Below, in pieces: positions 25,909 to 35,715 of a DNA stretch of 64,000 nt. Source of the stretch: an uncultured Aquimarina sp. (GTDB lineage Bacteria; Bacteroidota; Bacteroidia; Flavobacteriales; Flavobacteriaceae); contig CANLMN010000003.1 in NCBI GenBank assembly GCA_947492105.1, positions 124,001 to 188,000 on the forward strand. Direction: 5' to 3'. The stretch's first letter is position 1, and each line of letters opens with the position of its first letter. Under the pieces are notes generated by a model, which made no database searches, had not been told where the DNA came from, and saw nothing but the letters and a program-made list of their open reading frames with translations. The translations under genes and the position numbers were made by a program.

Positions 25909-26544
25909 ATGGGTAAAAAACAAAAATTTTATGTGGTTTGGGAAGGACATGAAGTAGGGATATTCAAAACATGGAAAAAATGTCAAGCAGCCGTCAAGGG
26001 CTATACAAATGCCAAATTCAAGTCATTTTTGACTTTTGAAGAGGCAAAAAAAGCATTTAACGGTAATTATGAAGATTTTAAAGGGGTCAAAACAGCCAAA
26101 AAACAACTCTCTCCCATTGAATTACAAAAAATTGGAGAACCTAACCTATATTCTATCGCTGTAGATGCAGCTTCGAGTGGTAATCCGGGTATTATGGAGT
26201 ATCGAGGTGTAGACACGCAGACAGGCAAACAATTATTTCATCAAGGACCTTTTCCACAAGGCACCAACAATATTGGAGAGTATTTGGCTTTAGTTCATGG
26301 TTTGGCATTTTTGAAACAAAAGGATAGTGATCGCATTCTCTATACCGATTCTAGGATTGCTATGAGCTGGGTACGTCAAAAAAATTGTAAGACCAAGCTA
26401 GCCAGAACACCAAAAAATAAAAACCTATTTGATTTAGTAGATCGAGCTACACAATGGCTCAAGTCAAATACCTATCATACAACAGTGGTAAAGTGGGAAA
26501 CCAAAGCTTGGGGAGAGATTCCTGCGGATTTTGGGAGGAAATAA
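25909..26544 (+). CDS. rnhA: Ribonuclease H1 with N-terminal viroplasmin domain
   Basis: A 211-residue protein. Residues 3-47 are a viroplasmin-type hybrid-binding domain (Lys-Phe-Tyr-Val-Val-Trp-Glu-Gly, then Lys-Ser-Phe-Leu-Thr-Phe-Glu-Glu-Ala). From about residue 78 an RNase H fold follows with the acidic residues Asp in Val-Asp-Ala-Ala-Ser-Ser-Gly-Asn-Pro-Gly, Glu in Ile-Gly-Glu-Tyr-Leu-Ala-Leu, Asp in Tyr-Thr-Asp-Ser, and Asp in the terminal Pro-Ala-Asp-Phe-Gly-Arg-Lys. It degrades RNA in RNA-DNA hybrids. It probably rides on the biotin transcript. Confidence 0.92.
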   Translation: MGKKQKFYVVWEGHEVGIFKTWKKCQAAVKGYTNAKFKSFLTFEEAKKAFNGNYEDFKGVKTAKKQLSPIELQKIGEPNLYSIAVDAASSGNPGIMEYRGVDTQTGKQLFHQGPFPQGTNNIGEYLALVHGLAFLKQKDSDRILYTDSRIAMSWVRQKNCKTKLARTPKNKNLFDLVDRATQWLKSNTYHTTVVKWETKAWGEIPADFGRK

Positions 26545-26674
26545 ATTAAAGTTCTTTTTCACAAAAAGAATATACCTTCAATTTGAGGAACTGTTAAACT
26601 TATAAACCTTAAACGCAGCATTCCTCATTCAAAAACGTATATTTGCAAAAAAAATTGAATATTAACATCCCATT

Positions 26675-27601
26675 ATGAGCAAATTATTGATTGTAGGTAC
26701 GGTTGCTTTTGACGCAATCGAAACACCATTTGGAAAAACAGATAAAATCCTAGGTGGTGCCGCTACCTATATAGGTTTATCAGCTTCTACTTTTAAGGTA
26801 GATTCGGCAATTGTATCGGTAGTTGGTGAAGATTTTCCGCAAGAATACTTGCAGATGTTAGAAGATCATAATATTGATATTTCTGCTATAGAAGTCGTTC
26901 AAGGTGGTAAAACTTTTTTCTGGAGTGGTCGCTATCACAATGATTTGAACTCTAGAGATACTTTAGAAACACAGTTGAATGTTTTGGCTGATTTCCAACC
27001 AGTAGTTCCAGATGCCTATAAGGATGCTGGGATTGTTATGTTAGGAAACTTGCATCCATTAGTACAATTAAGTGTATTAGAGCAAATGACTACAGCGCCA
27101 AAATTGGCGGTTCTTGATACGATGAACTTCTGGATGGACAACGCTTTAGATGACTTGTTGAAGGTAATAGAAAAAGTAGATGTCATTACGATCAATGACG
27201 AGGAAGCTCGTCAATTAAGTGGGGAACATTCTTTGGTTCGGGCAGCTCGAAAAATAGCAACAATGGGACCTCGGTACGTAGTCATCAAAAAAGGGGAACA
27301 TGGTGCGCTATTATTTCATGATGAGCAAATTTTCTTTGCGCCAGCACTACCGCTAGAAGAAGTTTTTGATCCGACAGGAGCAGGAGATACTTTTGCAGGT
27401 GGGTTCACAGGTCATTTGGCAAAGACAGAAAATATTTCGTTTGAGAATATGAAAAAAGCTGTTATTCATGCTTCCAATTTAGCTTCTTTCTGTGTAGAAA
27501 AATTCGGAACAGAACGAATGCAAAAATTAGATAAGAAGGAGATAGCAGATCGCTTACAGGAGTTTAAGGAGTTGACACAATTCGAAATAGAATTGACATA
27601 A
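26675..27601 (+). CDS. PfkB family carbohydrate/nucleoside kinase
   Basis: A 308-residue ribokinase-fold enzyme. The N-terminus has Val-Gly-Thr-Val-Ala-Phe-Asp and Gly-Gly-Ala-Ala-Thr-Tyr. The C-terminal signature Asp-Pro-Thr-Gly-Ala-Gly-Asp-Thr-Phe-Ala-Gly-Gly includes the catalytic Asp and the anion hole. The substrate (sugar, adenosine or another nucleoside) cannot be read from the sequence. The adjacent amidophosphoribosyltransferase-like gene points to purine or ribose metabolism, but only by position. TATATTTG just upstream (about 26638-26645) is a likely promoter element. Confidence 0.88.
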   Translation: MSKLLIVGTVAFDAIETPFGKTDKILGGAATYIGLSASTFKVDSAIVSVVGEDFPQEYLQMLEDHNIDISAIEVVQGGKTFFWSGRYHNDLNSRDTLETQLNVLADFQPVVPDAYKDAGIVMLGNLHPLVQLSVLEQMTTAPKLAVLDTMNFWMDNALDDLLKVIEKVDVITINDEEARQLSGEHSLVRAARKIATMGPRYVVIKKGEHGALLFHDEQIFFAPALPLEEVFDPTGAGDTFAGGFTGHLAKTENISFENMKKAVIHASNLASFCVEKFGTERMQKLDKKEIADRLQEFKELTQFEIELT

Positions 27602-27618
27602 TACTGCTTTGTACTAAA

Positions 27619-27644
27619 TTTTCCCGGAAACGGGATTTTTGGTT
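27619..27644 (+). terminator. Probable terminator with GAAA tetraloop
   Basis: TCCCG-GAAA-CGGGA followed by TTTTTGGTTTT, 20 bases after the kinase stop. The stem is short (five GC-rich pairs plus A-T extension), so it may be partial. Confidence 0.65.
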
Positions 27645-27685
27645 TTGAAAAACAATAAGAATATCAAATATATAGCCAAGATATC

Positions 27686-29584
27686 ATGAGTGACGCCTTA
27701 AAACATGAATGTGGTATAGCAATGATCCGATTGTTAAAGCCTTTAGAGTACTACAAAGAGAAATACGGTAGCGCTTTTTACGGAGTGAATAAAATGTATC
27801 TTCTCATGGAAAAGCAACACAACCGAGGACAGGATGGAGCGGGGTTTGCGAGTATCAAGTTAGATACCAAGCCAGGAGAACGCTATATTAGTCGTGTGCG
27901 TTCCTGTGATCCTCAGCCGATTCAGGCGATTTTTTCGGATATCAATGAGCGAATCAACGATACACTAGAAGCACATCCAGAGTATGCAGATGATGTAGCT
28001 TTGCAAAAAAGACATGTCCCATATATTGGAGAGGTTTTTCTTGGGCATGTACGCTATGGAACTTTTGGAAAAAATAGTGTAGAGAGTGTGCATCCTTTCT
28101 TGCGCCAAAACAATTGGATGCATCGTAATCTTATTGTTGCGGGGAATTTTAATATGACAAACAATAAGGAATTGTTTGCAAACTTAGTTCGTCTAGGGCA
28201 GCACCCAAAAGACCGTGTAGATACCGTTACGGTCATGGAAAAAATCGGACATTTTTTGGATTCTGAAGTAGCCAAACTATACAAAAAACTCAAGAAAGAA
28301 GGTTTTAGTAAAGTAGAGGCTTCTCCACAAATAGCAGAACGTCTCAATGTGGCCAAAATTCTCAAAAAATCTTCTAAAGATTGGGATGGAGGGTATGCAA
28401 TGGCAGGAATGCTTGGACATGGAGATTCTTTTGTATTACGTGATCCTGCGGGGATACGACCAGCATATTATTACCAAGATGATGAGGTTGTTGTAGTAGC
28501 TTCGGAGCGTCCAGTTATCCAAACTGTTTTTAATGTAAAAATAGAAGATATTGTAGAATTAGAGCCAGGTCACGCAATCATCGTCAAAAAGAATGGAGAT
28601 ACTTCAATAGACAAGATTATTACACCAACAGAACGTAAGGCTTGTTCTTTTGAGCGTATTTACTTCTCTCGAGGAAGTGATGCAGAAATATATCAAGAAC
28701 GTAAAAATTTAGGAAAACTTGTAATGCCTCAGGTGCTCAGAGAAATTGATCACGATACAAGGAATTCGGTGTTTTCTTATATACCAAACACAGCAGAGAC
28801 CTCATTTTATGGAATGGTAGAAGCTGCGCAGGATGAGTTGAATAGGCAAAAAAATGCCGCAATTCTTGCTGAGAAAGAAAATTTGACTGACGCGCGTTTG
28901 TCAGAGATTTTGGGGCATAGATTGCGTACAGAAAAAATAGCGATTAAAGATGTCAAGCTACGTACCTTTATTACAGAAGATAGTAGTAGAGATGATCTGG
29001 TTGCCCATGTGTATGATGTAACTTATGGTGTCATAAAACCAGAGGATAATCTTGTTATTATTGATGATAGTATTGTACGAGGAACTACATTAAAGAAGAG
29101 TATCATCAAAATGATGGATCGTTTGAATCCTAAAAAGATTATCATCGTATCTTCAGCTCCGCAAATAAGATTTCCTGATTGTTATGGTATTGATATGGCG
29201 AATCTAGAAGGACTCGTTGCTTTCCAAGCAGCACTAGCACTTTTAAAAGATCATAATAAGTTTGATTTGGTCAAAGAAGTTTATGAAAAGTGTAAAGCGC
29301 AGGAAAATTTGAAAGATAGTGATGTCAAAAACTTTGTTAAAGAAATTTACGAAAACTTTAGTGATCAGGAGATAAGTGATAAAATTGGTGAACTTCTTAC
29401 TGATACTACTGTCAAGGCAACTGTTAAAATTGTGTATCAAACAGTCGCTAATTTACATATAGCATGTCCTCATAATTTGGGCGATTGGTACTTTACGGGC
29501 GATTATCCAACAGATGGAGGTAATCGGGTGGTAAACCGTGCTTTTATTAACTTTTATGAAGGCAATAATGAACGAGCATATTAA
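27686..29584 (+). CDS. Amidophosphoribosyltransferase-like protein (PurF family, long form)
   Basis: A 632-residue protein. A short propeptide (Met1-Glu8) precedes Cys9-Gly-Ile-Ala, the N-terminal nucleophile of class II glutamine amidotransferases, and Arg-Gly-Gln-Asp-Gly-Ala-Gly follows at about 48. The PRPP-binding loop of the phosphoribosyltransferase half is intact: Val-Ile-Ile-Asp-Asp-Ser-Ile-Val-Arg-Gly-Thr-Thr. The reaction would be formation of phosphoribosylamine, the first step of purine synthesis. It is over 100 residues longer than E. coli PurF, and the usual Pro-Asp-Ser-Gly region reads Ile-Pro-Asn-Thr-Ala-Glu-Thr. A second, standard PurF elsewhere in the genome is possible. Confidence 0.85.
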   Translation: MSDALKHECGIAMIRLLKPLEYYKEKYGSAFYGVNKMYLLMEKQHNRGQDGAGFASIKLDTKPGERYISRVRSCDPQPIQAIFSDINERINDTLEAHPEYADDVALQKRHVPYIGEVFLGHVRYGTFGKNSVESVHPFLRQNNWMHRNLIVAGNFNMTNNKELFANLVRLGQHPKDRVDTVTVMEKIGHFLDSEVAKLYKKLKKEGFSKVEASPQIAERLNVAKILKKSSKDWDGGYAMAGMLGHGDSFVLRDPAGIRPAYYYQDDEVVVVASERPVIQTVFNVKIEDIVELEPGHAIIVKKNGDTSIDKIITPTERKACSFERIYFSRGSDAEIYQERKNLGKLVMPQVLREIDHDTRNSVFSYIPNTAETSFYGMVEAAQDELNRQKNAAILAEKENLTDARLSEILGHRLRTEKIAIKDVKLRTFITEDSSRDDLVAHVYDVTYGVIKPEDNLVIIDDSIVRGTTLKKSIIKMMDRLNPKKIIIVSSAPQIRFPDCYGIDMANLEGLVAFQAALALLKDHNKFDLVKEVYEKCKAQENLKDSDVKNFVKEIYENFSDQEISDKIGELLTDTTVKATVKIVYQTVANLHIACPHNLGDWYFTGDYPTDGGNRVVNRAFINFYEGNNERAY

Positions 29585-29747
29585 ATATAATCCTCAAATA
29601 TATTAACAATAGTTTAAGTAATTGAAATATTGTGTATTTCAACAAATATAATTGCCTTTAGTCTAATAAATTTTACCTGTAGGTGATATTACTTTATATT
29701 AGCAGAGCCATAGCATAAGTAGGTTAAGTTCATGGTAGATTTGGGGC

Positions 29748-29777
29748 AAAAAAAGGTGGATCTTTCCACCTTTTTTT
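29748..29777 (+). terminator. Rho-independent terminator
   Basis: AAAAAAAGGTGGA pairs with TCCACCTTTTTTT around TCTT. It lies about 165 bases after the purF-like stop and is symmetric enough to work in both directions. Confidence 0.85.
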
Positions 29778-29846
29778 ATTTTACAATAGTTATCTTCTTA
29801 GATGGTTTTTTCTTCAAAATTCTATTTTATTCTCCTTCAAAAGAAA

Positions 29847-29998
29847 TAATGCTAGTTAAAATGTAATTATCGGCTAAAATAATTGAATTATTTTTCGCTA
29901 GTTTGAGCTGTAAAATTCAAGCATAGCTTTAGCTACGATTTAATTTTATAGCGAAAAAACAGTAGAAAAAGAACCGAATTATTAGCCTGTAATTATTA
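29847..29998. repeat. Family A hairpin repeat, near-complete copy
   Basis: Left arm from TAATGCTAGTTAAAATGTAA, centre TTCAAGCATAGCTTTAGCTA, right arm to TTATTAGCCTGTAATTATTA. The outer few bases of the right arm are missing. ATTTTTCGCTAG faces TATAGCGAAAAA at the inner ends. Confidence 0.78.
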
Positions 29999-30105
29999 TG
30001 AGTATGTTTCGGAAGAAAGTTTTTCTGTGATTCGTGTCCTGTTTTATGGTAGTAATAGAAGTCAAGCCTAATAGGAGGTCACGATCAAATTGAATAATAA
30101 CGTAA

Positions 30106-30135
30106 AAAGAGGTCATCATTTCTGACAACCTCTTT
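30106..30135 (-). terminator. Terminator of the SOD gene
   Basis: AAAGAGGT and ACCTCTTT flank a 14-base loop; on the minus strand the second arm runs into TTTTTACG. It lies about 25 bases past the SOD stop. Confidence 0.75.
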
Positions 30136-30160
30136 GGTGTTTTAGCAAATTCTTTTGCGA

Positions 30161-30769
30161 TTATTTGTTTTGAGCGTATCGTTTTGCAACTTCGTCCCAA
30201 TCAATTACTTCAAAGAATGCATTAATATAGTCTGGTCTACGGTTTTGGTAATTTAGGTAGTATGCATGTTCCCATACATCTAGACCTAAGATAGGTGTTC
30301 CTCCACAACCAACCCCTGGCATTAGCGGGTTGTCTTGGTTTGGTGTAGCGCAAAGCTCTACTTTACCACCTTCGTGTACACATAGCCATGCCCATCCTGA
30401 ACCGAATTGTGTTGCAGCTGCATTTTTGAAAGCTTCCTTAAATGCGTCAAAAGACTCATAAGCAGCATCAATGGCTTTAGCTAAATCTCCAGTAGGTTTT
30501 CCTCCTCCGTTTGGAGATAGTATTTCCCAAAAAAGAGCGTGATTGTAATAACCACCACCATTATTGCGGACTGCGCCATTCGTTTTATCAAGATTGGTAA
30601 GGATGTTTTCAATAGTTTTTCCTGATAAATCAGTTCCTTCAATAGCTGCATTTAATTTTGAGGTATATCCTGCATGATGTTTATCATGGTGGATCTCCAT
30701 AGTACGAGCATCTATATGTGGCTCTAATGCGTCAAAGGCATAATTTAATTTAGGTAATTCAAATGACAT
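30161..30769 (-). CDS. Superoxide dismutase, Fe/Mn family
   Basis: A 202-residue cytoplasmic enzyme. The four metal ligands can be seen: His27 in Glu-Ile-His-His-Asp-Lys-His-His, the His in Tyr-Tyr-Asn-His-Ala-Leu-Phe-Trp, and Asp and His in Asp-Val-Trp-Glu-His-Ala-Tyr-Tyr. The Gly-Gly-Gly-Tyr-Tyr-Asn-His sequence and the Phe-Gly-Ser-Gly-Trp-Ala-Trp-Leu motif leave Mn or cambialistic use most likely, though sequence alone does not decide. No signal peptide, so it acts in the cytoplasm. Single-gene unit with its own terminator. Confidence 0.95.
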   Translation of the reverse strand: MSFELPKLNYAFDALEPHIDARTMEIHHDKHHAGYTSKLNAAIEGTDLSGKTIENILTNLDKTNGAVRNNGGGYYNHALFWEILSPNGGGKPTGDLAKAIDAAYESFDAFKEAFKNAAATQFGSGWAWLCVHEGGKVELCATPNQDNPLMPGVGCGGTPILGLDVWEHAYYLNYQNRRPDYINAFFEVIDWDEVAKRYAQNK

Positions 30770-30913
30770 AATTACGTGTTTTATATTTTTTACTACTGCT
30801 CTTAGCTATCAAAGTTACTAATTACACCTGTGAATTAAAATAAAATGACGTGATAAAATGATTAAGTAGTTCATGAAAATTTTTGAATTCTGAATTCTGA
30901 ATTCAAAATTGGG

Positions 30914-33900
30914 ATGCGTATCTTCGTAAGAAAAGTTTTGACAACACCTGCAGCTTTTACAATTTATAATGCCTCAGCTGGCGCGGGCAAGACGTATACA
31001 TTAGTCAAAGAATATCTTACAAAGCTTTTCAATTCAGGGCGTATCGATGGTTATCGGACGATCTTGGCAGTTACATTTACGAATAAAGCTGTGGCCGAAA
31101 TGAAAGCTAGAATCATCGAGTACCTTCGTGCTTTTAGCAAAGATCGTGTCCCATCCAAATATAGTGGGATGTTTCAGGAAATTCTCGATGCAACCAAACT
31201 AGATGAGACGAGTCTTAGACTGCGTTCCCAAAAAACCCTCAAGAGTATTATTCATAATTACGCAGCTTTTGATGTGTTAACGATAGATACTTTTACGCAT
31301 CGAATTATTAGAACTTTTGCAAACGATCTAGATATTCCGATGAATTTTGAGGTAGAAATGGATAGTGATTCTTTGTTAGAAGAAGCTATCGCATTATTGA
31401 TTTCTAAAGTGGGAATCGATAAACGGCTCACTCAAATTATTATCGATTTTGCACTTAGTAAATTAGATGATGACAAAAGTTGGGATATAAGTAAGGAATT
31501 GCATCAAGTGGGGAGGTTGTTGTTTAGTGAAAATGATCTAGCACACCTCAGTTTGTTACAAAGCAAAAAACCTGAGGATTTTGAGGTTCTTAAGAAAGCG
31601 GTTTTGGGGCAGCTAAAAACAATTGAGGCAGAGATTGTAGATTTAGCTAATAATGCCTTGTTACTTCTGCAAAATAATGGTTTGTCAGAGGAAGATTTTT
31701 ACAGAAAACAAATTCCGCTGCATTTTGAAAACTTTGTACGCAAAAAAACCACTATCAAATCGTTTGACGCAAAATGGAAACAAGAAATAGAAACAACTCC
31801 TTTTTATACAACAAAACTAAATGAGGATAAAAAGGCGATAATAGATCAAATTCGTCCAGAACTTGTTAATGTTTTTAACCATACCAAGGATTCTTTTTTT
31901 GAATTACAGTTACTGCAAAACATCTATAAAAACCTTACGCCTCTTTCTGTACTTAGTGCAATTCAAACCGTATTATCTACAATCAAAAAGGAACGAAATA
32001 TACTTCTAATATCAGAATTTAATAATATTGTTAGTAAGGCGATAAAAGACGAACCCGCACCATTTATTTATGAACGATTAGGAGAGCGTTATCAGGATTA
32101 TTTTATTGATGAGTTTCAGGATACCTCTGTATTGCAATGGCAGAATATGATTCCGCTTGCTGATAATGCGCTATCTTCTGAAACGCTTGAGGGTAAAAGA
32201 GGGTCTATGACTATTGTTGGAGATGCCAAACAAGCGATTTATCGATGGAGAGGCGGCAAGGCGGAGCAGTTTATGGAATTGTACACCGACAAAAATCCTT
32301 TTTCTGTAGACGAAAAAAGGGTGTTGGACCTACCATGCAATTATAGGAGTTATTCAGAAATCATTCAATTTAATAATTCTTTTTTTTCGCACATTGCTCA
32401 GGATTTTAGTACAGAAATTGATAAACAGCTATATGTAAAAGGGAATGCACAATTAACAAATGACAAAAAAGGAGGTTACGTAAGACTTAGTTTTATAGAA
32501 GCAGCGAATGTTCAAGAAGAAGATGAATTGTATCCTGTTCAAGTATACAAAGCAATTCAGGAAGTTTTGCAAAAAGGATACTCCTATAATGAAGTGTGTA
32601 TACTGACTAGAAAGTTACGACAAGGAATAGTTTTGGCAAATTATCTAACAGCCCAAGGCGTTCCGATTATTTCCTCAGAGACTTTGTTGATTAGTAATGC
32701 ACCAGAAGTGCGGTTTTTGGTTAATTTATTACAACTGTTTGTGCAACCAAATGATAAAACTGTACGCGTGCAACTCCTTCATTTTTTGGCGGATCGGTGT
32801 GCGAGTTCCAGTACTCATGAATTCATTGCCTCGTTTCTAGATTTGTCTGTGCAAACCATGTGCAAGGAGTTAGAGTCTTATGGTTTTCATTTTTCTTTTC
32901 ATAAATTACAGCAAATGACACTCTATGAGAGTGTCGAGTATTGTATTGAATCTTTTGATCTGCATGCGGTGCCCTCTGCATATCTGCAATTCTTTTTGGA
33001 TGTTGTTTTTGAGTATGGACAAAAGAATACGACTGGTATTTCTGGTTTTCTTGCTTATTGGGAGCTCAAAAAAGATAAGTTGAGTATTGCGGTCCCTGCC
33101 GAAACAGCTGCCGTACAAATTATGACAGTGCATAAGTCCAAGGGTTTGGAATTTCCAGTTGTGTTGTATCCGTACGTAAATGACGATATTTATTACGAGA
33201 AAGATCCAAAAACATGGTATCCTCTCGATCCAGAAAAGTTTGCAGGATTCAATGAAGGGTTCTTAAGTTATAATTCAGGGATTGGATCGTATAGCGATAT
33301 CGGAGCAGCTATTCTACAAGAACGTCAGGCAAAACAAGAGCTTGATGGTATGAATATTTTGTACGTTGCTATGACCAGGGCAGTAGAACAATTATATATT
33401 TTTACTAAAAAAGAATTAACCAGTAAAGGGGGTGTTAATGCGCGAAAATATTCAGGAAAATTTATCCAATATTTGCAGGCCGAGCAACGATGGGATCCTT
33501 TGCAAGATTCTTATGATTTTGGAACCAATCATAGAGTGTCTTCCAAAAATGAGCAAAACAAAAGTGCAGATACGCATTCTTTTAAACGCTTTTTTTGCAC
33601 CTCAAAAGAAACTCATAATATCGTAATCGTTACAAATGGTCATAAAATTTGGAACAGCAAACGCCAAGAAGCTATAGCAAAAGGCGTCTTGTTACACGAG
33701 CTATTAGCAAAGATTTATCTGCCCGAGGATATCCCTGTGGTGATAGATAATGCCATTCTTAGTGGAGAGATTACGCTAGAACAAAAAGCGATTCTGCTTA
33801 GGGAATTAGAAGCAATAGTAACACATCCGATTCTCAAAGAATATTATAAAGAGGATCAACAAATTTTTAACGAAAGAGCTATTTTGCATCAAGGGGAATT

Positions 33901-34090
33901 CTATCGCCCTGATCGCTTGATGATACGTAAAAACAAAACAGTAGTTATAGATTATAAAACAGGTCATGTAGCAACGAAACACAAAACTCAAGTACAGCAA
34001 TATGCTTCCATAATGGAAAAAATGGGCTACGAAATAGAAGCAGTACATCTGGTATATATTACCCCATTTGTTACAGTTGTTAACATTTGA
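30914..34090 (+). CDS. AddA-like UvrD-family helicase with C-terminal nuclease
   Basis: A 1058-residue protein. Walker A, Ala-Ser-Ala-Gly-Ala-Gly-Lys-Thr, is at 20-27; Walker B lies in Phe-Ile-Asp-Glu-Phe-Gln-Asp-Thr; helicase motif V/VI regions include Thr-Val-His-Lys-Ser-Lys-Gly-Leu-Glu-Phe and Val-Ala-Met-Thr-Arg-Ala. The C-terminus has a RecB-type nuclease core, Asp-Arg-Leu-Met-Ile then Val-Ile-Asp-Tyr-Lys-Thr-Gly. This is the make-up of AddA, which with AddB resects double-strand breaks for RecA. The partner nuclease is two genes downstream, past ompA. ATG 30914 is used; TTG at 30938 gives a start closer to relatives. Confidence 0.9.
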   Translation: MRIFVRKVLTTPAAFTIYNASAGAGKTYTLVKEYLTKLFNSGRIDGYRTILAVTFTNKAVAEMKARIIEYLRAFSKDRVPSKYSGMFQEILDATKLDETSLRLRSQKTLKSIIHNYAAFDVLTIDTFTHRIIRTFANDLDIPMNFEVEMDSDSLLEEAIALLISKVGIDKRLTQIIIDFALSKLDDDKSWDISKELHQVGRLLFSENDLAHLSLLQSKKPEDFEVLKKAVLGQLKTIEAEIVDLANNALLLLQNNGLSEEDFYRKQIPLHFENFVRKKTTIKSFDAKWKQEIETTPFYTTKLNEDKKAIIDQIRPELVNVFNHTKDSFFELQLLQNIYKNLTPLSVLSAIQTVLSTIKKERNILLISEFNNIVSKAIKDEPAPFIYERLGERYQDYFIDEFQDTSVLQWQNMIPLADNALSSETLEGKRGSMTIVGDAKQAIYRWRGGKAEQFMELYTDKNPFSVDEKRVLDLPCNYRSYSEIIQFNNSFFSHIAQDFSTEIDKQLYVKGNAQLTNDKKGGYVRLSFIEAANVQEEDELYPVQVYKAIQEVLQKGYSYNEVCILTRKLRQGIVLANYLTAQGVPIISSETLLISNAPEVRFLVNLLQLFVQPNDKTVRVQLLHFLADRCASSSTHEFIASFLDLSVQTMCKELESYGFHFSFHKLQQMTLYESVEYCIESFDLHAVPSAYLQFFLDVVFEYGQKNTTGISGFLAYWELKKDKLSIAVPAETAAVQIMTVHKSKGLEFPVVLYPYVNDDIYYEKDPKTWYPLDPEKFAGFNEGFLSYNSGIGSYSDIGAAILQERQAKQELDGMNILYVAMTRAVEQLYIFTKKELTSKGGVNARKYSGKFIQYLQAEQRWDPLQDSYDFGTNHRVSSKNEQNKSADTHSFKRFFCTSKETHNIVIVTNGHKIWNSKRQEAIAKGVLLHELLAKIYLPEDIPVVIDNAILSGEITLEQKAILLRELEAIVTHPILKEYYKEDQQIFNERAILHQGEFYRPDRLMIRKNKTVVIDYKTGHVATKHKTQVQQYASIMEKMGYEIEAVHLVYITPFVTVVNI

Positions 34091-34212
34091 TGTTAAAAAT
34101 AAATATGACAATCACGTGTTCGAAACCCTATGAAATGTAATACTTAGCAACATTATGTTTTTTTTTAAACAATGACAATATTGTTATGTAATTAATAAAA
34201 ATTTAGTAATTT

Positions 34213-34220
34213 TAGCTTTG
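34213..34220 (+). promoter_or_regulatory. -7 promoter element upstream of ompA
   Basis: TAGCTTTG fits TAnnTTTG and lies 64 bases before the ATG of the OmpA-family gene, with TTG sequences 25-30 bases further upstream. It implies that the OmpA gene is transcribed on its own, not only from the helicase promoter. Confidence 0.55.
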
Positions 34221-34283
34221 ACGATAAAATTTAACATATTACATTTGTTCTTAATTAACACTTAAAATTTAATCTATTTTAAT

Positions 34284-35642
34284 ATGAAACATCTTAGCAG
34301 ATTTTTAGTTGCTTCACTTATGGTACTTTTTTTTAGTACGGTGACAGCACAAGACAAAAACCACCCATGGGCTATTGGGATTGGAGTCAATTCGGTTGAC
34401 TTATTCCCTGTTGGAGAACCAGCTCCCCTTGGAGAATTCTTTGACGAAATTGGAAACGTAAAAGATCATCACAATATACTACCTTCTGTTTCTCAAATAT
34501 CTGTTGGACGTTATGTAGGTTCTGGATTTAGCTTTACTGCGTACGGAACTATTAATAGAATCGATAAAAGAGGAGATGAGCCTGTAGGAGATTTGGCATA
34601 CTATGCATTAGACGGTATTATTTCTTATAGCTTTCGTGAGGCATTTGGTGTAAACTGGCTAGATCCATTCTTAGGAATTGGTGGAGGTTACACTTGGATC
34701 GATGATATCGGTTTCGGTACTCTTAATGGTCAAGCAGGTTTTAACTTTTGGATAACCGAAAACTTTGCTTTCACTGTTACAACGATGTATAAGCACGCAT
34801 TCGAAGATTATGGATCTAAGCACTGGCAACATTCTGCTGGTATCAAATTTGCCTTTGGTGGAACTGATACTGATGGTGATGGTATCTACGATGATAAAGA
34901 TGAGTGTCCTGAGATTCCAGGTCTTGAAGAGTTTAACGGTTGTCCTGATACTGATAGTGATGGTATCCAAGATTCTAAAGATGAGTGCCCAGAAATTCCT
35001 GGTACTGCAGAATTCAATGGTTGTGCTGATAGTGACGGTGATGGAATTGCTGATCCTAAAGATAAATGTCCAGATGTTCCTGGTTTAGCAGAATTTGCTG
35101 GTTGTCCAGATAGTGATGGTGATGGTATTCCTGATCCAGATGATTCTTGTCCTAATGAAGGTGGACCATCTGCTAACAGAGGTTGTCCTTTTGAAGATAA
35201 AGATGGAGATACAGTAATTGATAAAGATGATAACTGTCCTGAGGTATTTGGAACCGTAGCAAACAAAGGGTGTCCAGAGGTTACTAAAGAAGTTCAAGCT
35301 CAGTTGAATAACTATGCAAAAACAATCTTATTTGATACAGGTAAAGCATCTATCAAAGCTGAGTCTGAGCAAGTATTGCAAGACATCATCAAGATATTAG
35401 GTGAGTATCCTACGGCTAAGTTTACTGTAGAAGGTCACACTGATAGTTCAGGTAGTGCAAAACTTAACCAAAAATTATCTGATAGTAGAGCACTTTCTGT
35501 AAAAGAATACTTGACTAAAGGAGGTATTGATGCATTTAGACTTTCTTCTGCTGGTTACGGAGAAGACAGACCTATTACATCAAACAAAACTAAAGCAGGT
35601 AGAGCACAAAACAGACGTGTTGAAATCAACTTAGTGAAGTAA
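34284..35642 (+). CDS. OmpA family outer-membrane protein with thrombospondin type 3 repeats
   Basis: A 452-residue protein with a signal peptide (1-23, ending Thr-Val-Thr-Ala-Gln). Residues about 25-195 look like an eight-stranded outer-membrane barrel. About 198-330 are five or so calcium-binding thrombospondin type 3 repeats (Asp-x-Asp-Gly-Asp-Gly-Ile, then Asp-x-Cys-Pro). About 345-452 form the OmpA peptidoglycan-binding domain (Val-Glu-Gly-His-Thr-Asp-Ser-Ser-Gly, later Ala-Gln-Asn-Arg-Arg-Val-Glu). It links the outer membrane to the cell wall and is probably abundant. It has its own promoter and terminator between the two Add-like genes. Confidence 0.95.
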   Translation: MKHLSRFLVASLMVLFFSTVTAQDKNHPWAIGIGVNSVDLFPVGEPAPLGEFFDEIGNVKDHHNILPSVSQISVGRYVGSGFSFTAYGTINRIDKRGDEPVGDLAYYALDGIISYSFREAFGVNWLDPFLGIGGGYTWIDDIGFGTLNGQAGFNFWITENFAFTVTTMYKHAFEDYGSKHWQHSAGIKFAFGGTDTDGDGIYDDKDECPEIPGLEEFNGCPDTDSDGIQDSKDECPEIPGTAEFNGCADSDGDGIADPKDKCPDVPGLAEFAGCPDSDGDGIPDPDDSCPNEGGPSANRGCPFEDKDGDTVIDKDDNCPEVFGTVANKGCPEVTKEVQAQLNNYAKTILFDTGKASIKAESEQVLQDIIKILGEYPTAKFTVEGHTDSSGSAKLNQKLSDSRALSVKEYLTKGGIDAFRLSSAGYGEDRPITSNKTKAGRAQNRRVEINLVK

Positions 35643-35672
35643 TATTTAGAAGATATTCTTAATTATATATTT

Positions 35673-35705
35673 AAAAAGACCTCGATTTTATCGAGGTCTT
35701 TTTTA
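35673..35705 (+). terminator. Terminator after ompA, abutting the next gene
   Basis: AAAAAGACCTCGAT pairs with ATCGAGGTCTTTTT. The T-run ends about 10 bases before the ATG of the AddB-like gene, so that gene must be reached by readthrough or has a promoter inside the ompA end. Confidence 0.9.
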
Positions 35706-35715
35706 TTTTTAGAAA

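Noticed and set aside
34860-35290. Regularly spaced similar DNA segments that could look like a repeat array
   Set aside because: They are the codons of the thrombospondin type 3 repeats inside the OmpA-family gene; spacing and variation follow the protein repeat, and no CRISPR spacer pattern is present.
34671-35297. Long minus-strand and alternate plus-strand frames over the OmpA gene
   Set aside because: They come from the low-complexity Asp/Gly codon pattern of the real gene and have no start signals or family features.
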